DNA from: Curvularia sp. ZM96
Lineage: Eukaryota > Ascomycota > Dothideomycetes > Pleosporales > Pleosporaceae
NCBI GenBank assembly: GCA_022457065.1
Contig: JAJGBQ010000001.1
Span: forward strand, 3,224,001 to 3,288,000
Direction: 5' to 3'
DNA length: 64,000 nt
Positions 49,169 through 60,363 of the stretch are shown here, piece by piece (the first letter of the stretch is position 1; each line of letters begins with the position of its first letter). The position numbers and the translations under genes are program-made. The notes under the pieces were generated by a model, which did not search any database, was not told the DNA's origin, and was given only the letters and a program-made list of their open reading frames with translations.

Positions 49169-51397
49169 ATGGGATTGTGCTTTTTTCTTCTCTCCTCTTG
49201 CCCTCCTCTTCATCTTTCTTTCCACTTTGGACAGGCGGGCTTTGGTTGGATTCTATGAAGTGGATATTTTAATGGGGTTAAAAGGTTTTTTCTTTGTTTC
49301 TTTCCTTTGGGGTCATTGGAGAAGGCGGAGAGGGTGTTCGGGTGGTGGGGGTTAGTGTGAAAGGGAAACACGGTAGAAAAGCTCAACACGATATCAATGG
49401 AGATTACGAATGGAACTGAGAAAAAGGAGTTTGAATGTTTTGGGTGAGGGGGAGGGCGTGAAGGAATTGCGGTATGAATGGAGTTTTGGGTTTAGCAAAT
49501 GTGGTATATGGGAGGGAGAGGCTGGCTTCAATTATACATATTTTATTTTATACATGTGCATATATACTCGTCTTTCCTTTTGTGTGGCAAGTGGTGCATA
49601 GTGTGAGGACACAAACTCAGTGTTGAGTTTGGCGCGGGCTTGGATAATGTGTATCCTTCGCTTACATGGGCATTCCTTCTTTCGGCAAAAGAAATGTGTG
49701 AGACTAATAATTCTTTGGGCTTGAGGGGGATGCATGTGGATTCTTTTGGGACTTGCGGATGGTAGGGCGGAATGGGAGTGTGGTGATGGCGCTGGAGGAG
49801 AATAGAGGAAAAGGTGTTGTAGGGGTTTTGAGGGTGGAGCGAGGATGAGTAGTTGGCTGTAGTGGTGAAGGGCTGTCAGAAGAATAGCATAGAAAGATGG
49901 GAGATTTGAGGTGTTCTCTTTTGGTCGTTAATGACAATGTTTTTGCAAAAACAGGATTTTTGAAGGTCGGTGTTGTGGTGGGCGGCGGAGAACGCCGCTC
50001 AAAGAAGATGTCATATGTCTTGAGACCGGAGTCTAGATAGTGACGAAGTAAAGATATTCACTTGTAAAGTCCAGATATTCGCGCTTATTCGTGACTACAT
50101 ACTCATGCGACCTCCGATAAAAGCGGTGACAATTCGATACTGGAGGAGCAAAATGTCTCAAAGACGCGATTGATTCACGATATCCCAATAAGAGAAGCAT
50201 TTCCCCATACTTGAACCTTTGAGAGAATAATGAAGGCCATATCCCAATGCTGCATTGGAAAAACACCAAATTTGCATTGAAGATAGTGCCAGACCGCAGC
50301 TGAGCACTGTTGGATGACTGCTGCATAGTGAAGAAATGAGTCAAGAGGTAGTTACAGCGCATTGCAGACAAATTCAATGTCCGAATATGGAATACGGCTG
50401 GATGATTCCATAGAACCATTCAGCAATAACCACGCATATTCTGACTGGGCATGGAGCAAACATAGCCTGTGTTTGTGCAATGTCGCAACGCGACGCTAGA
50501 GAGATGAGGCGGACAAACTACCGCATACGATAGCGTTACGTTTTCGAGATCTACCCAAAAGAGAGTCTTCTATTTGGGCAAATATGTAACTATAATTAGC
50601 GAACTTTGAAAATCACCCAAAACTTGAGAAATGAATGTGCAAAGCTTGACGGATGGGCCGAGCTGTACTGAAGCAGTCGCGACAGTGCCCCACCTTCTGT
50701 GCAAAGCTTACTAGATCAGAGAAATCTTTCCCAAATTCTCATTCCGATAAGAGTATGGTTTGCTCAACCATCATTCTTGATGCTAGGGTGTTCAAGCCTG
50801 ATCACAACTGTTATGACCGACACATTATTAATCAGCGTTAGTGCTCGTATCGAATATTCGCATCGTAATGCCCTGCTCTTATCTGAATTCTCTTGATCTA
50901 GTCTTTGATTGTATATCGTATTTGTCAAGGTCATGTATGACGCAAACACGCTGTTTGTTAGCTATTCGCTAGCGATAATGACGTGGCTTATTCTCTTCTA
51001 TACGCCTGAACATTTATGAACGAAGAGAACTTCAAACACAGCATCGTTGTCCATAGTTACAGCATATCCGTTTTTCTGGTCCGGATCCATGCCAGTCTGT
51101 CAAAGTTAGGTCTAAACGCACAACGAAAAACGTTTGAGTTGCACTCAACGTTCAAAAGCCAGCTCAACTCCCGTTAGCTGAACAAATAAAATTTGCCATG
51201 TCTCTGAGGCCATTTCAACAGTTTCTGTTGACCTTCATCATATAAATCCAGCGCCAACCTTGCAATACCGGTCTTACAAGGTTTCGTACGTTTCGACGTC
51301 TACTAGAATTATTTTTTGGCGACGCAGCTGAGCTACGCAGACTTCACTCGTCACAAAGGCATTCTTCTTTGGAACCTTTCTCAACCGGCCAGCTGCG
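49169..51397. other. Intergenic, AT-moderate
   Basis: About 2.2 kb shows only short frames. The 49200-49900 part is G-rich on the plus strand with runs of GGG. No transposon motif was recognised. A TATAAAT at 51241-51247 is a candidate TATA box for the small ORF at 51398. Confidence 0.45.
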
Positions 51398-51718
51398 ATG
51401 TACCCAATGATACCTCTCCGGTATCGGGGTCACAGAGGCTATCCCCTGCTGCATGGCAACCAATCGTTATTTGATGTCTCCACCATTGGCAGCTACAGCG
51501 ACCATCTGTACTGGAATAGTGACTCGAGTACTTCGATGGCCAACATGCCGAATAAAATCGAGGAAGCTACGCGGCGTCATGTTGATGCGCAAAAGGAATT
51601 CGAGAAAGCAAGAGAACGCTACGAGGAAGCCAAGAGGAAGCTGGCAGAATGCGAGAAGAAGGTCAAAGAGGCTGAGCACACGCTCTGTTGTGTGAAGCAT
51701 CGGACGTTAAATTGGTAG
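51398..51718 (+). CDS. Small coiled-coil protein (possible)
   Basis: A 106-residue frame starts at an ATG 150 bases after a TATAAAT sequence. Residues 52-95 are a regular charged heptad-like helix (EEATRRHVDAQKEFEKARER, then a similar Lys/Glu segment). It ends CCVKHRTLNW. There is no signal peptide. The long helix and promoter-like upstream support a real gene. I do not recognise the family, and the non-helical N-terminus may be mis-annotated. Confidence 0.45.
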   Translation: MYPMIPLRYRGHRGYPLLHGNQSLFDVSTIGSYSDHLYWNSDSSTSMANMPNKIEEATRRHVDAQKEFEKARERYEEAKRKLAECEKKVKEAEHTLCCVKHRTLNW

Positions 51719-52982
51719 TTATAGGAATACTACGGACGAAGCTGCTGGCCGTCAAGATGCAAAGAGAATTGATTTCATGAGATTTGTCATCCTCATGTTA
51801 GGAAGACAATGATTTTAATGCATTGCGTTCTTGCACAGCTATGCTGTAGACAGTTGTGCTCATGAGTTTTGCATACTAGCTGCCACCGTGGCAATGCAGA
51901 ATTCTATGTATAAGCTCGGATGGCTCAAGATTGCCAGTTTGCCTCGTCACCCGGTGACGTACAACAAGCGTTGAAGTTTATCATGCATGCTGCTGTTGAC
52001 GCATACGTGGCGGCGGCATTCTTTACGTCAAACAATATAACTTCAATTTCACGGTGGAATGAACAATGGTATCTATAGAGCATTAGGAAATCTCAGCAGG
52101 GCTGTACTTGAGGCCTGTTTCCAACCATCAACTCGTCCTCTCAACGCCATCTCCTGCGACTCTTACCAATGATGCGGTTGCCGCTCACTATACCCCAAAT
52201 CTTTCTTATCCATGACCCTATAACCAACAGTTTTAGCATATACCTCAAACTGAACTTGTTTTCCAACTTCATCATGGTCATTACCTTGATGTTTTCCTGG
52301 GAACTCCGACTCATAGTAAGCGTGCACATGGTCGCAAAGTTGCCGGGTGGTCTACAAATCACGAGCCCTGCATGTTTTACGTGGACAATGTAAGTGTATC
52401 GATAGCAAAAAGCAACGAAATAGTATTGCATGCGCCACTATTCTGCGCATGAACTGTACGTCCCCAAACCACAACAAGCATTCCAAAAAACTAGCAAGCG
52501 TAACCGGGGATTGCTGCAGAACCGCTTGCAGGTGGGCTTTGCAGGGTAAGAAGATGGACTTATTGCATTCCGTGTACCCACTTTAAATGGCAACAATGCT
52601 GCTGATATCTGATTGTTGTATCCTGTTGACATCCAGAATTACCAAAGCTAAAAAGGGAGAGCGGAGATAGAATGGTGTTCAGAACACAAATGAAACAACC
52701 GGTAAACTAATTTGATAACCCTTGTTGAGAAGAAACCCTTATTGCATGACGTTTCTCAATTGTCGCAGCTACTAAGCTTAACGGATCCTGTAAGCCGATT
52801 ATGGAATGCAATTTCATTTTCTATATAACGCTTTCATCAGTTGTGGGAGAGACAGGGACAAAAGATAGTAATTGTCAGACCGCGATAACGATTGTATTAC
52901 TATGGAATGGCAGAATTGTTAGGCTCCATGAGCCACGGGTACAGTGCTATCATATTCAATTACGCCTCACAAAATCCTATTC
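51719..52982. other. Intergenic
   Basis: About 1.26 kb between the small coiled-coil ORF and the end of the chitinase gene holds short frames only. No gene is supported. Confidence 0.45.
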
Positions 52983-55900
52983 TCAATGCCCGTGGCGCTT
53001 GGACAGATGTGCCATGTGATGTCGGAAATGACTCTGGTGATCGCCATCTCCAAGTGCCGTCTCTGTGTCATTGTTCTCCTCATCACCGCTGGAATTGATT
53101 CCAAGGGGTATATCGACACTTTCCCCGTCTTCCGCAATCTCAATACCTGGCGCAAGTTAGTCAACCACGTTCTGTTAAACTATTCAAACAGATCTTGACT
53201 CACTCTTGACATTAAACATCTCTTCTTGTGTTGGTTTCTCTCCTCTCTTGATCTTCCTCAGTGCAGCACCATTATCGAAAATGACGTTACACTGGGAGAT
53301 TCTGGTGAAAGCTCCCCACAACTCGTGATCCCTGGTCTGTCCGGTGCTGCACCAAGCATTATAGTCTGCCGAGTACTTTGAGTTGTCCATGAAGTTGACG
53401 GCTGATACCACGTTGGCGATATCAGTTTGAAGATTGGCGGGCGCGTTGCCTTGAGAGGGAGCACCCCTAAGAGTGTGCTCGAATATGCTATAGCTATTTC
53501 CTTTGGCGTCTGTATTGGAATTAGAGTCGAACAAGTGCATCGTGAACTCCTTGTTGTTGTTCAAGGCCCAGTTCCAGGCAGTGTCTTTGTTAGGATTGTT
53601 GTTCCTGCCAGTAGCGCTCGAGCCTCGCCAATCAATGCTCCACGCTTTCGTTGCAGTCCTCGTACCGCCAGCATTATCTGTCCAAGTTACTTGCTGGCGG
53701 ATTCCGTTCAGGACTTGGTTGGCATTGCCCTGAATATTCTGTTGGTACCCAGGTACACAGGCTCTCGCGTTGCGCTATTAGGTATTAGTATACCGAGAAA
53801 AAGCAAGGTCGTTGAATTGAACTTACGTTTGGATCGCCACCCTCTTCCAAGCTTCCACAAAGTTAGCTGGGAATCAATGGGAAAACAATCGGACTTACGC
53901 ATTGAACGGAAACTCGTCACAACTCAACCAGTTGGTGTTACCAGGGCGACCCTCAGTCTTTCTAGCCGATCTTGCGTAAAAGTTGGATTCAGCAATGCAG
54001 CGTTTGTCCCACGGTCCGGTTACCTCTTCGTAATCACCGTCGGCATCAACTGAAGCATATGTTGTCGACGACCTGGCTCCACAAACTGCTGCACGATTAG
54101 ATGATTCTCCAGAACTTGTATGGTGAAATGTTCCAAAGAAAGGACCAGACCCTCCACCCTGGAAGTCTTCGAAATAGTTCAGAATGTTGTGACATATACC
54201 AAGAAAGTCGAAGCCGTCCGTGCTGACATCGGGGAAGTATTTGCAGTTATACATGAACGCAGGAATCGAATCCGGACACGGGGCATTCGAATCAACGTCC
54301 ATCGGATCGTCCTCGTCATCACTATCCTGGCGCTTCTTTGGGCTTTGTCCGGGCGTCCATTGGCAGGAATTTCCGTTGCAATTGCCTTGTTTGCATGTTC
54401 CACCGTCGTTGCAGGTGAAAAGCCTTGTCGTATCCTCGTCAAGGGGAGTTTTTTCGTCTCCTTCGGCTCGTTTGTTGATGCGTCCTATGGCGCCACCAGA
54501 CAGGTCAACGCTCTCCGAGACGTCATCAAAGAAGGCATAACTTGAGTTGTAGATGGGCTCAAACTTATCGGTGAATTCTCCGTCCGAGATGAAGGGATTC
54601 CGTTTCCCAAGAGCCACTTGACCATGGTGCTCGTAAAGGATCTTTTGGCGGCCTTCGCCAGGCCAAAGTTGCAGAGGGCGCAGGGCGTATGATCCTAGCC
54701 ACTTGAATGTGGCTGCACCACCTATCCCAAAGTTGTAGATGTACTTAATAAAGATGCTATAACTTGCCGCAGGGTTGGTTCCGACCCCAGCGTCTCCTCT
54801 TCCTGTGACCTCGAAGCGGAAGGTGTTGTTGACAAAACCTTTGATCTACTCCAAATTAGACAAGATAGATTGTGATTTCTCAGGTACATACCTGTGCGCT
54901 CACAATATCGCCGTTTACCTTTGGATGATTGACTTTGATTCCAAGGTTGACCACGGGTGTAATCATGACTTGAACTGTCAGTGTAGATCGAACTGCAGAT
55001 GTTCATAAACTTACTGTCAACACCAACGGATGCTCGGACAGAAGCATCAAGGATAGGAACAAAATCTGTACCATTCGATGACTGCTCTTGGTTTGCACTG
55101 GGGGTTGGAAACTGAAGATTACGGTCAGAAAGTCCTTCTACAGATTTCGCACGCACGTACCTTCTGATAATCATCGGCCTCTGGAATTTGCGGGAAATAG
55201 GTTTCGTATCGCGGGAATGTGATCTTTGCACCTGCTCTGATCTGACCAGCAATTGTTGCTTTCGCTCTCATCTCTCCCAACAGATCTAGTGTAGGTCCAA
55301 TTGCAGCAATACCCTTAACGGCGAGACCAGGATAGGCTAGGGTGTCGATGATCTTGATAGGCTCCTTCATACGATACTCGACTTCTGCGTTGCCTGAGAC
55401 TTCGAGTACAGCTTGTACAACGGGCTCCATCTCTGATTCTAAACTTAGTACTATGAATAAATCATGAGTAGACCCAACTTACCAAAGTACGTGTATACTT
55501 CGTCGACTTTCAGGGGCACAATTGTGCCTTGAGCATAGTACGCCCAACGTGCGTTCATTGAAACTCTAGCGTCTAGAATGACATCCAGTCCGGCCCTGAG
55601 ACGAGTGTTGCCTCTCGCACAAGAGGCTCGCTTGCGATACAGCGTCATCTTCTTTTGGATTTCCATCGGCAGCTTACCTTCATCGCTTGCTCGTACTGTG
55701 TTAAGCTTCTTGAGCCAGTCAACGTAGGAGCCCCACCATCTCTTCTCAAGGCTGCGCTTGCTATTGCCTTTACTTGACTCTTTACCGGTCATTTCATCCC
55801 AGTAGGGAACCAGATTGGTGTAATCTATCCTGATGTTGACCGTAGAGTCTTCGCGCTTGATGGCGGCAAAATCGTAGTCGAAAACCAGTTTGTAAACAGT

Positions 55901-58900
55901 CGAAGAATGGTCCTCGGAAGCCCGTTTGCGCAAATGATGCTCCGTGAGCAGCGAGTCCTCAACAGGCTCCATGGATACGATACGAGCGAATGGACCAGAT
56001 CCAATATGACGAGGCAGACTGATGATTGTATCATTGGCGCTGCCATGGAACACTTTCGCACATAGGTCCTCTCGGTTGGGCCGGCAATAGACCAGGTGCG
56101 ATGACTCTTCATGTTCGAATGCCCAATCGAGAAGGTCAGGGTCTTCGCGCGTTAAGGTCATTCTCTTCTTCAAAGTCTTTCCTGTACCATCGTCCTCATG
56201 TACGAACTCAAAATTGTGTGCAAATCTGCTTTGTAAAGCCTCCTCGTCTCCATCGAGTAGGATGAAGCCGTAAGGATCGTCGCCAACTTCATCTTCGTCA
56301 GGACCATTTGGATCCTTGTTGTTGTTGCCATAGTTGTCCTTGTACTGGTATGCGACATCACCCCCATTAGAATCCGGGAAGATCTTTTTGATATCAAATG
56401 GAAGGTCAACATCTCGCGGTGGGTTGCAGCAGAAGCGATGTTGCAAGCCTGAGTAATATGATCCACATGGTGCTGGGTAGCCAGAAACGCGCTCAGGGAG
56501 AGTTGCTTTCGCGATGGTGACTTGATCTTTTGAGCACGCAGTGTTCATGCACTGCTCCATGGTATTCATCTGGACCATCTCAATTCCATCGACGACCTCT
56601 GTCTCCTTGACGACAGGCTTCCAGTTACAGTCGCTGTAGATTCCTGTAACAAACAATTAGTCACATCGCGTGTTCTTGTGATTTGGGGCTATATCAGCAA
56701 AACTCTTACCAGCGATGGGACAACAGAAAGACTGGGTTTGTCCTTTAGGGCAGGCCTTGCCACCTTCCTGGTTTCCACGGAATGTTAGATAGCCTCCGCT
56801 AGGACACTTCTTCTCATCCTGACATTCAGTCCAAGAGCACTTTTGGAGCTCAGGAGCAGAGTCGCAGCACAACGATCGCGCTCCACTGGCGCAGATAGCC
56901 CCTCCAGTCGAGGCCATATAACGATCCGTCACCAGTTCGTACCTCCCGGCTCCACAAGTTTTCCCTTCCAGCCCACCATCGCAATAAATTGAACTTCTTT
57001 CAGGTGCGCCTACCCATTTGCAGTTGACCGCCGGGCTCTTTGCTGGGCAGCATACATTCTTCCACTGGCCTTTGGAACAGGACTCTACTTCATGTGAGAG
57101 ACCCGGTGAGTATATATTGGCGAGATTTCCTCCGGGCGAATGAACCTTCTCGACAGCAATATACCCATTCCTGCATGTGGCAAACTTGTTGTTGCTGCCG
57201 GGACCGGAACATCCCATTGTTACGTAGCAAGAATCGCCTGTCAATCCGCCAAGTTCAGCAGCCAGGGCCTCTCGCTCGGCTTCACTCATTGAGCCACCTT
57301 CTATCAAGGCACCTTGTACAAAGTCGTCGCCGAGAAGGCCCGATAGAGCCTGGAAATCTGGAGTGTCGTGGTCGATAGCCCAGATCATTACACCACCGAG
57401 ACAGTCTTTGTCAAGGATTTCGCGCTTCTTCGCAAAACTTTTTGCATCGTCGTAACCAATCCATTGGTTATCATCGTAGACCATGTAAGTGACGCCGTGC
57501 TTCTCAACATACTTGACGGTCTTCTCGTTGAATCGGTTCTGGCGAGCCATAATCTCTTTGTACGTAAGAATTCCGGCCTCACCCGAACACTCTCCTTTTT
57601 CGCCCGCGTCACTGAAGACACATCCAGGCTCATTGCATTTGGGGTCAGAGAGTGTGAAAGAACGGCCATAGAAGCCCATCCCGAGATTGACCTTTGAAAG
57701 ATCGACATCGTTGCGTCTGAGAAGATCCAGGCCCATTTGGATTGATGTCGTATTTGTGTGACCGAAAACATATGGGCCGGTCCATTCATTGTACTGGTCC
57801 CATTTGCCATAGATGTCGTATGTCATGATGCTTTGTTGGAGGTCAGACCTATTTTCACGACTAGGGAGTATGGTTCAGACTTACTTGAACCAATCGACTG
57901 AACGCTGCATACTGTTCAAGTCAAAATGCCTCAAATACCAGTATGAAGCAGGAATAGCAATAGAAAGGACGTATCCTGGATCAGCTTCTTTCAGGTGTTG
58001 TTTGATAGTCTGAAGCAGGTACACATAGTTTTCATAGTCCTCGGGACGGCCGCCGCGGTCATCAGCACCACTGGAGTGAATCAGCAAGTCTCTGTGACCA
58101 GATTCGATTGAACTCACGGGTATTCCCAGTCAAGGTCAATTCCATCGAGACCGTATTTCCGCAAAGTCGCAACAATACTTTGGGCGAAGGCTTTTCGGGA
58201 GTTGGGGGTAGCAGCAGCCCTTGTAAACGCGCTTCTAGTAGGACCTTTGAGATGTCAGAATAATGTACTGGTGTCTAAGAACATTACGCGCCTACCTGGA
58301 TCGTTGAAAGCCCAGCCACCAATGGCCAGAATTACTTGAAGGGCCGGATTTCTCCTTTTCATCTTCACAACATGAGTGAGAACTCCCTCAGCATCAACGG
58401 TAACTTGATTCTTGTCATCAATACCGCCGAAAGCAAAGTTGATGTGGGTTAAAGCATGAACAGGGATATCCTCTGGCCTGAACGAGTCGCAGCTTCTTGT
58501 ATCTGCCCAGGATTCGTAGTATGCGATACGACGTTTCCTCCAGTTTGAAGCACATTGCTGGCGTGCTGGCTGGCCACAGTTGCTCTGACAACCGTCTGTA
58601 CCGTTGGAGGAAGCATCTGGAAAGCAAAACTCGCGCGTTGTACCACAGAATCCCCATTTGCTGCAACAGACGTTCAATGGGCACTCCGTTCCCGGAGTTG
58701 AAGCCCACTTGCCACATTCTGCTGTAGCATTGCAGGTACCGATACAGTTTTTTGCGCTGCAGAATTCGTCACCGAAACCGCAGTTTCCGAGCTTGCTACA
58801 ACATCCGCTCTTGCAGGGATTGTCGGAATCACAGGTTGAACCCTGTTGAGGGGTCACAAACGTGACAAGAGAGAGACAAAGAAGCAGGACAAAAAAATGA

Positions 58901-58923
58901 GTAAAAGAGTGTCGTGGAGCCAT
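52983..58923 (-). CDS. Killer-toxin-like GH18 chitinase (subgroup C)
   Basis: Twelve minus-strand exons are 58923-58296, 58244-58118, 58070-57885, 57830-56710, 56643-55483, 55438-55161, 55111-55015, 54974-54892, 54845-53899, 53851-53827, 53774-53204 and 53146-52983. They total about 1795 residues, and every join keeps phase. The order is signal peptide (1-24), then two hevein-type chitin-binding modules (about 28-63 and 68-115). GH18 follows (about 130-480) with AIGGW, the catalytic DGIDLDWEYP (acid E250) and MTYDIYG. Cys-rich segments and a long C-terminal region come last. The layout matches fungal chitinases related to the alpha/beta subunit of the Kluyveromyces lactis killer toxin, which binds and opens target cell walls. 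At least seven Lys-Arg sites suggest Kex2 processing. Without the last intron the protein would end at 53184. It is divergent from the LysM gene. Confidence 0.9.
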
Positions 58924-60363
58924 GTGGGCAGATGGGTGGTTATGCAACCAAAACAATATAAAGGAGTGAAGTAAAAGCAAAGGAGTGTTTGCACTCTTGT
59001 CGAGTGCTTCCGCAAGGGTAGCAAAAGAGTGACAAAGTAAGGATCGAGTTGGAGATCGAGGAAACAATCAAAACCAGAATCAGCGAAGCTGCGTATAACT
59101 ACACAAATGTATCTCATGGACGGACATCCTCGTCCTCCCAGCACTCATCCTTGTCTAATACCGGGATCCACATCAATCCCATCAAGAATACAGTAAGACA
59201 TAGCGTCAGGCCAGCTATGGCTAGAAAAACTCTAATGCACATGTGGAAAATGGCGAAGAATGGTGTACAGACAGAGATGCAAGTGGAAATGAGCCAAGCC
59301 TGGCCCGAACCGCATGGCAAGGGTCCATACATATGACCTGTGGGTCGAGCCGAGGCGTAAGAGGAACCCCACAAGGAAAGCTGCACGGTCGCCTACCCTG
59401 AAATCCGCAGAGATCAAATGCCGGAAGATCAAGGGTGTGCGCATGGACTCGAGGTTCGATAGATCCTGGGTGGGGGAATAAACGCAGGATCGATGTCTGT
59501 CTTCGAATGAAGCTTCGTCCCGTCTACCCGAGGCAGGTTTACCCTAACCATCTCCAGACGCTGATTATCAATTAGAAGCATCAATACTTGGGCTTGTACT
59601 ACAACAGTGTGCCTGATTGCATATCATCTTCATCACTTAAGTCCAGGACGCCTTGCAGCCTGGGCATATCTACTGTCGCATTCGATTATTTCTTGCCTTG
59701 AATTCCGTTAGAGCGCGCAGGAGTATAGATAAGCTGCCGAATCCTGCGGTTGCTCATCTACTGAGGCGTGCAGTTGAGGCAGCGGCTAATACTAGCAGGT
59801 GTTGTCAATATTTTTGGGATGAAGGCGCAGCGGGATTGGCGGCTTTAGCTTCCAGAGCCATTACGGCTGAAGGCAATTGCCTAGAGAATAGGGTAACGAT
59901 CGAGCCAGAAGCTGCCCAAGCCGCAGGTATTGCCTGTTCCTGCATGTACCGCACTAGGGTCGCCCGCTCATTGGTGCTGTATGTTAGGTACTCCAGTTGC
60001 CAAGACGGGACGGCTTCGGCCGCCCGTTCCTTGGCACTGCGCTAGCGTTAGAAAAGTGGAGTGAATTCTTTACGATACCAACACTGTTTTGTTACGCATG
60101 GTCCGGACAAGCCGAGTAACGAGGCGCCCACTCTGCTCGACACTATCAGGCGTACCCAAGGTTCAGGCAATGTTTATTAGCGAAATTAGCAGAGCCTGAG
60201 TCTTGCAGCGATATGCTAGAGCAGATTCGAACCATGACTGGGGGCCCTCTTCCTTGATTGCCGAACGCATATCGAGGCCGCGACGTGCACATTCGTTTTG
60301 TCTTCAACCCGTTGACGTTTCTCCCAGAAGCAAACTGCGTGTGCTGCCACTCTTTTCAGCAAC
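58924..60363. promoter_or_regulatory. Shared intergenic region, chitinase / LysM pair
   Basis: The 1.44 kb between two divergent start codons should contain both promoters. It includes the hairpin at 59994-60039 and short degenerate repeats around it. A small hydrophobic frame (59386-59114, minus) is noted but not called as a gene. No TATA box was identified. Confidence 0.55.
59994..60039. repeat. GC-rich hairpin with TTCG loop
   Basis: The stem, from outside in, is CAG/CTG, then TGCCAAG/CTTGGCA, ACGGG/CCCGT and CGGC/GCCG. Small bulges are T997 on the left, A at 60010 and TC at 60028-60029. The loop is TTCG closed by C-G. That makes 19 paired bases with a UUCG-type tetraloop if transcribed from the plus strand. 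Confidence 0.75.

Noticed and set aside
59653..60045. 130-residue plus-strand frame covering the hairpin
   Set aside because: It starts at a non-ATG codon, has no motif and spans the repeat-like hairpin, so it is most likely chance.
60181..60260. tRNA-like GGTTCGAATC on the minus strand
   Set aside because: The bases flanking the loop do not pair into a T-stem and no cloverleaf forms.
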